Assembly (NCBI RefSeq): GCF_002015035.1
Contig: NZ_MUXY01000001.1
Location: 311,102-375,101 of the forward strand
Source: Haemophilus parahaemolyticus
Lineage (GTDB): Bacteria > Pseudomonadota > Gammaproteobacteria > Enterobacterales > Pasteurellaceae
DNA: 64,000 nucleotides
Direction of reading: 5' to 3'
Program-made: the position numbers and the translations under genes
The notes under the pieces: generated by a model
What the model saw: the letters and a program-made list of their open reading frames with translations, nothing else
What the model was told of the DNA's origin: nothing
Databases searched by the model: none
In this document: piece after piece, positions 49,125 through 56,859 of the stretch
Numbering within the stretch: the first letter of the stretch is position 1
How the letters are laid out: the number at the start of each line of letters is the position of its first letter

Positions 49125-50138
49125 ATGGCAAACTCACAAGGGACACAGCGTTCGGTGGCACTGTCTAAAGAAACCACCTTCGGCACGAAACCTGCCAAAA
49201 ATAGTGCGAAATTATTGCCTCGCATTGAAACTTCACTTAACGTTAATTTTGAGTCATTCCAGTCTGGAGAAATTCGCGACGATATGCAACGTGCGGCTTC
49301 GATTGTCGGGTTTGAAAAAGTCGAAGGCGATGTAAAAGGTGAACTTGCCGCAGGGCAATGGGCGTGGGCATTTGCGGCTGCTTTACGGGGTGCTTTTGGT
49401 GCTGAAGCGAAACCGCCGATTATCAAGAAAACCGCAAACGGGCAAGGTGAGAAAAACGGCAAGATTTTAGTTGTACCACAAATGGCACACACCACCGACA
49501 GCTTCACGATTGAAGATTGGTTTAAAGATATTGGTTTATCCCGTCAATATCTTGGTTGCCGTGTATCAAAATTATCACTGGAAGTGGAGCCGAATGGCAT
49601 TGCCTCTGTTACCGTCACCTTTTTAGGGCAACGTGGTGAAGAAAGTGCAACGCAATATTTTACAAACCCACCGAATATCGCTCAATCAGGTAAATTAGCG
49701 GGCGTGAAAGGTTCGCTACAAGTGAATAAACAACAAATGGCACTGATTACCTCGTTTAAGCTCGATATTGATTTGAATGCATCCAGTGAAGCCGTGCTAG
49801 GGGCGACTTATGCTCCCGATGTGTTCATTGGCACCGTTGCCGTCAGTGGTTCGTTTACCATGTATCTGCAAAATAAAGCGATGATTGATGCGGTACGTCT
49901 TGGCACTAACCTTTCACTTGCCTTGCGTATGGATGCAGAAACCGCGAACAACAGCGATTACATGGCGATTATTCTGCCAGCGATTAAAGTCACCTCTTCT
50001 GAAATTGACGACGGGGCAAAAAACTTAATGCAAACACTCAATTTTGATGCCTTCCCAGGGGTGTGGGATGCAGCCAGCACGATTGATGACCGCGTAAAAG
50101 TGGCTACGACAATGATTGTGCAAGATACGTTGGCTTAA
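49125..50138 (+). CDS. Tail tube protein
   Basis: 337 residues. N-terminal QRSVALSKETTFGTKPAKNS, then beta-rich segments (YLGCRVSKLSLEVEPNGIAS, SGSFTMYLQNKAMIDAV), typical of siphophage major tail proteins. Followed by a hairpin with an ACAAGCGGTC uptake word (about 50145). Confidence 0.85.
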   Translation: MANSQGTQRSVALSKETTFGTKPAKNSAKLLPRIETSLNVNFESFQSGEIRDDMQRAASIVGFEKVEGDVKGELAAGQWAWAFAAALRGAFGAEAKPPIIKKTANGQGEKNGKILVVPQMAHTTDSFTIEDWFKDIGLSRQYLGCRVSKLSLEVEPNGIASVTVTFLGQRGEESATQYFTNPPNIAQSGKLAGVKGSLQVNKQQMALITSFKLDIDLNASSEAVLGATYAPDVFIGTVAVSGSFTMYLQNKAMIDAVRLGTNLSLALRMDAETANNSDYMAIILPAIKVTSSEIDDGAKNLMQTLNFDAFPGVWDAASTIDDRVKVATTMIVQDTLA

Positions 50139-50191
50139 TACCTTTACAAGCGGTCAATGTTGACCGTTTTTTTGCAACATAAGGAAATTTT

Positions 50192-50593
50192 ATGGACTTA
50201 AAAAACTTATCAAAATCAGCTTTAGCAGAAACCTTTACCTTTAACTTGCTTCATCCTGAAACGAGTGATGAATTGGGGGTAAAAATCAGTGTGGTGTCGG
50301 CAAAATCAGACAAGGCATTTGCCTACTTGCAGAAAAAACTGAAAAAAGAGCAATTGCGTGAAATTGAAAATGCCAAAAGTCGCAAGCCTCAATTAAAAGG
50401 TTTAGATGAATTACGCACAGAAACCTTAGAGCTTGCCTTAAGCCGCTTAGAGAATTGGGACGGTTTAGAGTGGGAAGGTAAACCGCTTGCCTTTAGCGAA
50501 GAGAATGCCCGTATAGTATTGAGTGAATGCGATTGGATGATTGACCAAATCCTTGAGCATTCCAACGATTTGGGAAAGTTCTTGACGGCTTAA
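50192..50593 (+). CDS. Tail assembly chaperone, lambda gpG-like (zero-frame product)
   Basis: 133 residues: FNLLHPETSDELGVKISVVS, then KSDKAFAYLQKKLKKEQ. Short product of the chaperone gene; keeps the tape measure soluble during tail assembly. Near its end lies the slippery run at 50569-50578. Confidence 0.82.
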   Translation: MDLKNLSKSALAETFTFNLLHPETSDELGVKISVVSAKSDKAFAYLQKKLKKEQLREIENAKSRKPQLKGLDELRTETLELALSRLENWDGLEWEGKPLAFSEENARIVLSECDWMIDQILEHSNDLGKFLTA

Positions 50594-50934
50594 TTGACGA
50601 CCTGCTGCGTTATGCCCAAAAAGAGTTTGAGCTGGATAAACATCCCAAAGAGAGTAAAGCGACCTTACGGGCACATTTACTCTCGCTATATGAGCAGACA
50701 GGTGAAATGCCCGTCGAGCTTGAAAATGAGCCACCGAACGATGCGGTGGCTTATTTATTGGGTTATTTCCAACAACTTTCCACGGCGAGACAGTGCGGAA
50801 TGAGCTTGAACCCGCTGACTTTTACGGAAATAGAGGCGTGGGGCAGGCTCTATAAAATGAAGCTCGACAGTTGGGAAATTGATGTGATTAAGCAATTGGA
50901 TTTAATTTATCTCAACACGCAAATGGAGCATTGA
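50192..50934 (+). CDS. Frameshift product, gpGT-like tail chaperone
   Basis: A shift of -1 at GGGAAAG (50572-50578) moves translation into a frame that stays open to TGA 50932-50934, adding about 118 residues (IDDLLRYAQKEFELDKHPKE ... YLN TQMEH). This is the gpG/gpGT arrangement of lambda. The stop overlaps the next ATG by one base, and no tape-measure gene lies between. Confidence 0.82.
50569..50578 (+). promoter_or_regulatory. Programmed -1 frameshift site TTTGGGAAAG
   Basis: In the zero frame it reads T-TTG-GGA-AAG. G-GGA-AAG is the same heptamer used by lambda G/GT; T-TTG-GGA is a second slippery heptamer overlapping it. Confidence 0.82.
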
Positions 50935-51260
50935 TGGAAACCTTAAATTTTAGTCCTGATTATCAAGCGAGCAAAAAGCAAAGCCCGAAATTGAGTGAAG
51001 TTGATTTTGGCGATGGCTATACCCAATCTCGCCCGCAAGGGTTGAACCATAATCGAGCCACCTTTAGCCTAACTTTTAGCGGCAATATTGCCAAGATCAA
51101 GCAGATTGATGATTTCCTCACTCGCCACGGCGGCTATCAAGCCTTTCTCTGGACGCCACCTTTTGGTCAACAGGGGAAATATAAATGTAAAGAGCATCAA
51201 ATTACCTACCAACAAAGCTATTGGCAACTGACTGGCGAGTTTGAGGAGGTCGTTTCATGA
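50934..51260 (+). CDS. Minor tail protein gpM-like
   Basis: 108 residues: FSPDYQASKKQSPKLSEVDF, GDGYTQSRPQGLN, then FLWTPPFGQQGKYKC. Phage minor tail family (lambda gpM), part of the tail tip. Starts at the ATG overlapping the chaperone stop; overlaps gpL by four bases. Confidence 0.88.
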   Translation: METLNFSPDYQASKKQSPKLSEVDFGDGYTQSRPQGLNHNRATFSLTFSGNIAKIKQIDDFLTRHGGYQAFLWTPPFGQQGKYKCKEHQITYQQSYWQLTGEFEEVVS

Positions 51261-51970
51261 CCGCAAATATCACTCCAACATTTCAGCTTGAACTGGCAAA
51301 GCTCGAACAAACAGCGTTGCTTGACTTATTCGAAGTCGATATGCGACAGCTTACGGGCAAGGATGGCAATCGTGGCGAGCTGTTCCGTTTTTATGCGGGC
51401 ACGAATGAACTCACTCAGCCGATTATTTGGCAAGGCAACCGCTATACGCCCTTTGGCATCAAGGCAGAAGGCTTTGAAATGTCAGGACAGGGGGCGAGCA
51501 ATCGACCCACGCTCACGGTCGTCAATTTTGATGGCTTTGTGACTGCACTCTCGAACAACTTCGAGCAATGCTTAGGTGCGATTGTACGCAGACGGCAAGT
51601 GTATGCCCAATTTTTAGATGCCGCAAACTTTAAAGCGGGTAATCGCAATGCCGATCCACAGCAAGAGCGAGTCAGTTATTACCTGATTGAGCAATTAACC
51701 ACGCTCACGCAAGATATGGCGACCTTTACGCTGGCGTTGCCGACCGAAACTGATAATGCCTTGATTAACAAGCGAACGATTTTAGTCACGTGCCCGTGGG
51801 TGTATCGCTCAACCGAATGCGGTTATACGGGCAGACCTGTTGCAGATGAAAAAGACCAACCGACCACCGACCCCAAAAAAGATAAATGCTCAGGGTGCTT
51901 GCGGGGTTGTCAGCTACGTCATAACACCCTCAATTATGGTGGGTTTATTGGAGTCAATAAATTGGGGTAA
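51257..51970 (+). CDS. Minor tail protein gpL-like, with cysteine cluster
   Basis: 237 residues. Core LLDLFEVDMRQLTGK, RFYAGTNELTQPIIWQGN, and a C-terminal Cys set (CPWVYRSTECGYTG ... KCSGCLRGC). Lambda gpL binds an iron-sulfur cluster with its C-terminal Cys, and the same pattern is kept here. Part of the tail tip with gpM, gpI and gpJ. Confidence 0.9.
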   Translation: MTANITPTFQLELAKLEQTALLDLFEVDMRQLTGKDGNRGELFRFYAGTNELTQPIIWQGNRYTPFGIKAEGFEMSGQGASNRPTLTVVNFDGFVTALSNNFEQCLGAIVRRRQVYAQFLDAANFKAGNRNADPQQERVSYYLIEQLTTLTQDMATFTLALPTETDNALINKRTILVTCPWVYRSTECGYTGRPVADEKDQPTTDPKKDKCSGCLRGCQLRHNTLNYGGFIGVNKLG

Positions 51971-52050
51971 GGTGAGATTTGTGAATAAGATCACATAACT
52001 TATGTTGTATGCTTGTCAAAAGTAGTTTAACATACACCATATAGCAAGGA

Positions 52051-52074
52051 AGCTCATCTTAGTGATGAGCTTTT
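52051..52074 (+). terminator. Hairpin before the membrane-protein pair
   Basis: AGCTCATC (52051-52058) and GATGAGCT (52064-52071), followed by TTTGAT. Weak terminator or leader hairpin between gpL and the moron genes. Confidence 0.5.
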
Positions 52075-52090
52075 GATATCTTAGGAGTTA

Positions 52091-52321
52091 ATGATGAAAA
52101 AATTCACAAGCAACTTTGTAATAAAAAAGACTAATGACTTAGTTAATAAAATCTATGTAAGATTATTTCCATCAGAAATCCTTCCTGAAACAGTAGAGAA
52201 TGGTCCATTAGTATTTCATAGAAATGGGAATGTTTCTTTAAATTATAATGATGAGCAAGTCAGAAATAATATTAAAAAACATATGAAATCACTTGAAAAA
52301 ATCACGGTGGAAAAACATTAA
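52091..52321 (+). CDS. Small accessory protein inserted among tail genes
   Basis: 76 residues, A/T-rich codons unlike the tail genes. MKKFTSNFVIKKTNDLVNKI ... ends with a basic helix. Its TAA is directly followed by the GTG of the next gene. No family recognised. First gene of an accessory pair placed between gpL and gpK. Confidence 0.6.
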   Translation: MMKKFTSNFVIKKTNDLVNKIYVRLFPSEILPETVENGPLVFHRNGNVSLNYNDEQVRNNIKKHMKSLEKITVEKH

Positions 52322-53080
52322 GTGGCAATATTAATTGTGATGCTCATTTTAATTCTCGGATATTATTATTCGAGCAATTATCTTCCTGAGCGCTTTAAAT
52401 TAAAGCGGAGTAGTGGTTGGGAATCTTATGTTTTATTAGGTTCTCATGGTGTTAAATTTGTTATTAGAGGAATCATTTTTACATTGGTTGTATTTGGATT
52501 CCTTTATATTGTTTCAGTTCTCTTAAATGTTCCTATCTATTTAGGCTTCCATTATCAACGGTTTTCTCTAGAAGATTATTTAATCACGGATATTTTAGAG
52601 ATTAAAGTTTACTATTTACTGATTACACTAGGTGCTCTTTTAGCTTGTCGAACAGAACTTAACCAGAAAAAATTAGATACTAGTCAAATTTATCAAGAGA
52701 TGAGTAGTGCCAATAATATTGTTAATTTACTTTTCTCTGCGATGAATTCTCAAATTCCAGTAAAGGTCTCGCTAAAATCGAAAAAAGTATATGTTGGTAT
52801 TGTTGATGGTACACAGTTCTCTTCAGCAGACTTAGAAAATATTGTGATTATTCCTTATTTGAGTGGATATAGGCATAAAGATCAATTAAACATTATTTTT
52901 GATTGTAATTATTTATCAGTTTATCAAAAATACAATATTTCTCATACTGAAAGTGAAGATAAGTTAAATTTGAAATATTTTCGAAATGTGATTAGAGTAT
53001 CAGAAATTGAATCAATATCACTGTTTGATATGAAGTATTTTGATGACTTTGAACGTATAAATGCAGAAAAAACAGAATAA
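52322..53080 (+). CDS. Membrane protein of unknown function, tail-region moron
   Basis: 252 residues from GTG 52322 (ATG 52340 is an alternative). Three hydrophobic segments: about 1-16, 42-68 and 93-108. The C-terminal 130 residues are soluble, with IPVKVSLKSKKVYVGIVDG and NIVIIPYLSGYRHKDQLNII, a small beta-domain. Low GC and its own terminator mark it as a moron. A phage-exclusion or envelope role is plausible but unproven. Confidence 0.62.
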   Translation: MAILIVMLILILGYYYSSNYLPERFKLKRSSGWESYVLLGSHGVKFVIRGIIFTLVVFGFLYIVSVLLNVPIYLGFHYQRFSLEDYLITDILEIKVYYLLITLGALLACRTELNQKKLDTSQIYQEMSSANNIVNLLFSAMNSQIPVKVSLKSKKVYVGIVDGTQFSSADLENIVIIPYLSGYRHKDQLNIIFDCNYLSVYQKYNISHTESEDKLNLKYFRNVIRVSEIESISLFDMKYFDDFERINAEKTE

Positions 53081-53094
53081 CCATCAATTTTATC

Positions 53095-53125
53095 GCCCAT
53101 TTAGGTTTTCCTAGATGGGCTTTTT
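53095..53125 (+). terminator. Terminator after the membrane-protein moron
   Basis: GCCCATTTAGG (53095-53105), TTTT, CCTAGATGGGC (53110-53120, one G-U), TTTTT. Confidence 0.82.
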
Positions 53126-53138
53126 ATTGGAAGCCAAG

Positions 53139-53882
53139 ATGAAAATTCCTTATAAATTAAAATTTGAAATTCTTTACTATTGCCAAACCGCAGAGCCGAA
53201 TGAAGCCTGCGGTTTTGTTATTTTAAGTTATCAGACAAGCAAACCCACCTTTTTACCTTGTGAAAACGTGGCAGCCGATCCGCTCAATTTCTTTGAGATT
53301 TCGCCTGAGGAGCAAATCGAGGCGGAAAAATTGGGGTGGATTGAGGCGATTGTCCATTCACACCCGAACGGCGAACCTGTGTTATCGCTTGCCGACCGTC
53401 AGATGTTCGCCCACACCGATTGCGATTGGCTGTTAGTCTGTGAGGGTAAATTGCAACGTTTCCCGAAAATTGACCCGCTTGTTGGCAGAACCTTTGAGCA
53501 CGGCAAAACCGATTGCTACACGCTGTTTAAAGATTTCTACTTTTTAGCGGGTTTAGATATGGACGAGTTCAATCGCCCCGATGAGTGGTGGCACAACGGG
53601 CAAAATCTTTACTTAGATAATCTCGAAGGGCAAGGTTTCAAGCGGTTAGATGCTCAGGAAACTTTGCAAATTGGCGATGTGATTTTGATGCAGGTAGGGG
53701 CGAACGTGCCGAATCACGCGGGCATTTACTTAGGAGAACAGCAAGTATTGCACCACAGCCCCAAACGGCTTAGCAAGCGAGATTTATACGATGGCTACTG
53801 GCTCAAACATACGCACTCGATTTGGCGACACCACAATGCTGAACAGTTGGATTTTTCCATTCCGCTCGGCATTTTAGGTTAA
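53139..53882 (+). CDS. Tail assembly protein gpK-like (JAB/MPN plus NlpC/P60)
   Basis: 247 residues from ATG 53139. The N-terminal metalloprotease-like JAB domain has HSHPNGEPVLSLADRQM. The C-terminal NlpC/P60 peptidase has its Cys in GKTDCYTLFKDFY and His in NHAGIYLG. Cuts peptidoglycan or processes the tail tip. The stop overlaps the convergent antitoxin stop by four bases. Confidence 0.92.
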   Translation: MKIPYKLKFEILYYCQTAEPNEACGFVILSYQTSKPTFLPCENVAADPLNFFEISPEEQIEAEKLGWIEAIVHSHPNGEPVLSLADRQMFAHTDCDWLLVCEGKLQRFPKIDPLVGRTFEHGKTDCYTLFKDFYFLAGLDMDEFNRPDEWWHNGQNLYLDNLEGQGFKRLDAQETLQIGDVILMQVGANVPNHAGIYLGEQQVLHHSPKRLSKRDLYDGYWLKHTHSIWRHHNAEQLDFSIPLGILG

Positions 53883-54187
53883 ATTGGAAAAATCTGGCTG
53901 TAACCTGTTGGCATTTTGACGGCAAGGCTGAGTTCACCGCCCATTTTCTCAATGTAGCGTTTAAGTGTAGAGAGTTTAACATCATTGCCACGCTGTTCAA
54001 TCTGAGCAATCGCGGATTGAGATACACCTACGGCTTGAGCCATCTCTTTTTGCGACAATGCTAGGTTTTCACGAATCATCGCAAGCCCTGTTTCTAAAAT
54101 CAGTTCATCGGACATCTCTTTGATTTTTTGTTGAGACTCAGGTGTTTCACGGGCAATCATCTCTTCAAGGGTGTACATTTTTTTCAT
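53879..54187 (-). CDS. HigA-type antitoxin, second pair
   Basis: 102 residues from ATG 54187 (MKKMYTLEEMIARETPESQQ), which follows the toxin's TAA by one base. XRE helix-turn-helix LSQKEMAQAVGVSQSAIAQI. Antisense to the late operon, between gpK and gpI. Confidence 0.88.
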   Translation of the reverse strand: MKKMYTLEEMIARETPESQQKIKEMSDELILETGLAMIRENLALSQKEMAQAVGVSQSAIAQIEQRGNDVKLSTLKRYIEKMGGELSLAVKMPTGYSQIFPI

Positions 54188-54188
54188 C

Positions 54189-54548
54189 TTATTGCTCCAA
54201 ACTTTGTAAGTAGTCGGTAAATTCTGCATCGGCGATTTTAATCATTCGCTCATAAAATTGTTTGTCGTTACTTTTATCCCCCGCACAGAGCACAATAGCT
54301 TGTCTAAGTGGGTCGAAAGCGAAAAACGCTCGCAACGGCTTGCCTTTATGCTGAATGCGAAGTTCTTTCATATTCGGATATTTTGAGCCTTTTATCGTGT
54401 CAGCATAAGGACGTGAAAGCTGGTAACCATACATTTTCAAGTTATTGAGCGATGCAAACACCGATTGACGAACATCTTCGGTTTGCTCAAGCAGCCAGAG
54501 ATTAAATCGTTCAGTAGCGATTACCGTCCATTGAGATTGTTTTTTCAT
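54189..54548 (-). CDS. HigB/RelE-type toxin, second pair
   Basis: 119 residues. Phage-derived Gp49-like HigB family: FNLWLLEQTEDVRQSVFASL, GSKYPNMKELRIQHKGKPLR, AFFAFDPLRQAIVLCAGDKS. A ribosome-dependent mRNA nuclease. Toxin first, antitoxin second. Expected to be off or reduced when late tail transcription crosses it. Confidence 0.87.
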   Translation of the reverse strand: MKKQSQWTVIATERFNLWLLEQTEDVRQSVFASLNNLKMYGYQLSRPYADTIKGSKYPNMKELRIQHKGKPLRAFFAFDPLRQAIVLCAGDKSNDKQFYERMIKIADAEFTDYLQSLEQ

Positions 54549-54636
54549 TTTGTGGTTTTATTGGGTAAGTTTTATCTTATTTTATAATGTATAGATTATA
54601 TTTTCAATAAGATACAAATTATATCTAAGGAGATAT

Positions 54637-55203
54637 ATGATCAAGATTAAATTTTACGGCTCACTCAAGCGTTTTGGCACGGATTTTCAGCTGGATTGCC
54701 AAACGGTGGCAGAGGCGTTAAAAGCCTTGATGAGCCAACTAAAAGGACTGCGTCACATGATGCAAAAAGGGATGTATAAAGTCCGTATTGGTTCGCAATA
54801 TTTAGAAAAAGGCTTGCATTACCGCTTGAGAGCGGGAATGACGGTGCATTTTACCCCAGTGTTAAAAGGGGCGAAACGTGGTGGTGTATTTGGCGTGATT
54901 GCGGGCGTTGCTTTGATTGGTGCGGCGGTGTTACTCGGTCCTGTGGGAGGGATTATCGCTTCACAAACGGCAATGATGTTAGGCGGAATGGGGGCATCTA
55001 TGTTGCTAGGTGGGGTGGCACAAATGCTGACTAAAACGCCGAGTATGGGGAGTTTCAATGAGCAAGAGAAAAAATCTTCGACGGCATTCAGCGGGCTACA
55101 AAATCGGGTCGCACAAGGGCAAGCTATGCCACTGGCTTACGGGCGAATTTTGGTGGGGTCGTTGATTATCTCGCAAGGGATTGAGACCTTTGATGTGGTG
55201 TAA
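54637..55203 (+). CDS. Tail assembly protein gpI-like
   Basis: 188 residues. N-terminal ubiquitin-like part (IKFYGSLKRFGTDFQLDCQT), a Gly-rich hydrophobic middle (GVIAGVALIGAAVLLGPVGG) and a C-terminal NRVAQGQAMPLAYGRILVGS, as in gpI. Works with gpK and gpJ at the tail tip. Confidence 0.88.
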   Translation: MIKIKFYGSLKRFGTDFQLDCQTVAEALKALMSQLKGLRHMMQKGMYKVRIGSQYLEKGLHYRLRAGMTVHFTPVLKGAKRGGVFGVIAGVALIGAAVLLGPVGGIIASQTAMMLGGMGASMLLGGVAQMLTKTPSMGSFNEQEKKSSTAFSGLQNRVAQGQAMPLAYGRILVGSLIISQGIETFDVV

Positions 55204-55210
55204 GAGAAAA

Positions 55211-55246
55211 AAATAACCCGAAGCATTCTTATACTTCGGGTTATTT
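55211..55246. terminator. Bidirectional terminator between gpI and brnA
   Basis: Perfect 13-bp stem AAATAACCCGAAG (55211-55223) and CTTCGGGTTATTT (55234-55246), with A- and T-runs on both sides. Confidence 0.82.
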
Positions 55247-55461
55247 TATGCCCAGTTTAAGTTGGGTCTACGATGGTTGATCGCACAATCTTTGAGGTAA
55301 GAGTTAATAAGCGTTTGATAAGGAATCCCTATTTCGGCGGAGAGTGATTTGAAATAATCGACAGACTCGTCATCAAGGCGAATCGTGATAACCTTTTTCG
55401 CTTTAAGTTTTGCGGCATAAGGATTACGCACCGCGTGGCTGAAATCATATTCTTCTTTCAT
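55246..55461 (-). CDS. brnA: BrnA-type antitoxin
   Basis: 71 residues. Ribbon-helix-helix protein: KKVITIRLDDESVDYFKSLS, then IPYQTLINSYLKD. Binds BrnT and represses the operon. Starts within the last codons of brnT (four-base overlap). Confidence 0.88.
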   Translation of the reverse strand: MKEEYDFSHAVRNPYAAKLKAKKVITIRLDDESVDYFKSLSAEIGIPYQTLINSYLKDCAINHRRPNLNWA

Positions 55462-55748
55462 CGTATTTGCTCCTGATATTGTTTTGTCTCTCGTAACGTT
55501 GCTCGTCTGGCTGAAATAATGCGAATATTTTGATCACGTTCACAATGAACAACTACTAAAGTTCGATTTTTTTCACTCAATCCGAGCAGTAAAAAGCGTT
55601 CTTCATCAAAAGAGTGCTCTGGGTCTGGCATAAATAAGGCAAAATCATCATAGAAAACGGTGGTAGCTTCTTCAAAGGTTACACCGTGTTTTCGGATGTT
55701 AATCTCTGCTTTATTACTGTCCCATTCAAAACCGTCAAGCTCAAACAT
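55458..55748 (-). CDS. brnT: BrnT-type toxin
   Basis: 96 residues with the BrnT pattern: FEWDSNKAEINIRKHGVTFE, EATTVFYDDFALFMPDPEHS, DEERFLLLG, IRIISARRAT. A RelE-like ribonuclease. Minus strand, between gpI and gpJ. Confidence 0.9.
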   Translation of the reverse strand: MFELDGFEWDSNKAEINIRKHGVTFEEATTVFYDDFALFMPDPEHSFDEERFLLLGLSEKNRTLVVVHCERDQNIRIISARRATLRETKQYQEQIR

Positions 55749-55824
55749 ATACCAAACCTATAAATATAATGTAAATACATTATAAATCTCTATTCTAGAA
55801 AGTAAAGTTAAAAGCAGGCAAATT

Positions 55825-56073
55825 ATGGGACTATTCCGCAAAAAGAAAAAAGCACATACGCCCGTTGAGGCAAAAGAGAGTGGACGCAGTAAACAACGTA
55901 TTAAAATTGTGGAAGTGCTTTCAGAAGGGGAAATTGAAGGTTTAGTAGACGGGTTAAAATCGGTCTATTTAGATAAAACTCCGATTGAAGCCAAAGACGG
56001 TTCGTACTATTTCAAAAACGTGGAAATTGAAGGGCGTGAAGGGACACAAACCCAAGAGGTCATGCAAGGCTGA
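55825..56073 (+). pseudogene. gpJ N-terminal fragment, cut by an IS
   Basis: 82 residues (MGLFRKKKKAHTPVEAKESG, then IKIVEVLSEGEIEGLVDGLK) are the start of the host-specificity tail tip protein gpJ, normally about 1,100 residues or more. The frame ends on the TGA of the IS terminal repeat (TGATCTG) at 56072. The main body of gpJ is missing. Confidence 0.88.
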
Positions 56074-56856
56074 TCTGCCCCCCAAAAGTTGGACAATTAG
56101 TTAACTTAAATATTGAGCTCTGTATTGTACTGGGCTCAATCCATTGAAACCAAGTTTAATTCGTTTTTGGTTGTAATACACTAAATATTCTTCAATTTCA
56201 GCCTGTAATTCAGCAATTGAATGATAAGTTTGTGAGTAAAAACACTCTGATTTTAATATCGCAAAAAAGCTCTCAATCACTGCATTATCGTAGCAATTTC
56301 CTCGGCGACTCATACTTTGCACCGCTTTACCCTCCAACATTTTCCCCCATTCCGCCGTACCATACAATACACCTTGGTCGCTATGAATAATCGGACATTC
56401 TGTCGGTTTAAGCCGACTAAGCCCTTGTGCTAACATCTTTTTTACCAATGAAAACTTCGGGCGTGTTGCAAAGTTATAGGCAATAATTTCTCGGTTAGCC
56501 AAGTCCATCAACGGTGAAAAATAAAGCTTTTCTTGCCCAACATGAAATTCCGTTACATCCGTTACCCATTTTTGATTGAGTGCCGTTGCGGTAAAATCAC
56601 GATTCAGTAAATTCGGGGCAATATGCGATGTTTTTCCTCGTTTTCCATGTCTTTTCTTGCGTAAAATGGAATGAATACCTAACTCGTTCATCAGCTTTAA
56701 CACTGTTTTATGATTCAAATTAAAACCCATTTGACATAATTTACACGTCATGGGGCGATAACCATCTCGTTTTCTGTTCTTTTTATACAGCGATAAGATA
56801 GCCTCTTTTACCTCGTGATAATCTCGCTTAATCTCTTTATAGTAAAGTCTGCAATC
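56072..56856 (-). mobile_element. IS3-family element, truncated (orfA and right end missing)
   Basis: The left terminal repeat TGATCTGCCCCCCAAAAGTTGGAC at 56072 resembles that of the element at 62144. Only the orfB part remains. At the other side the sequence changes within the orfB start to unrelated DNA (about 56850), with no second terminal repeat. Suggests insertion into gpJ followed by an adjacent deletion. Confidence 0.8.
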
Positions 56857-56859
56857 CAT
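56101..56859 (-). pseudogene. IS3-family transposase OrfB, N-terminus lost
   Basis: 252 residues. DDE residues remain: WVTDVTEFHVG, IIHSDQGVLYG and VIESFFAILKSE, plus the usual NQKRIKLGFNGLSPVQYR end. The N-terminal 50 residues and orfA are absent, so transposition in cis is unlikely. Confidence 0.85.
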
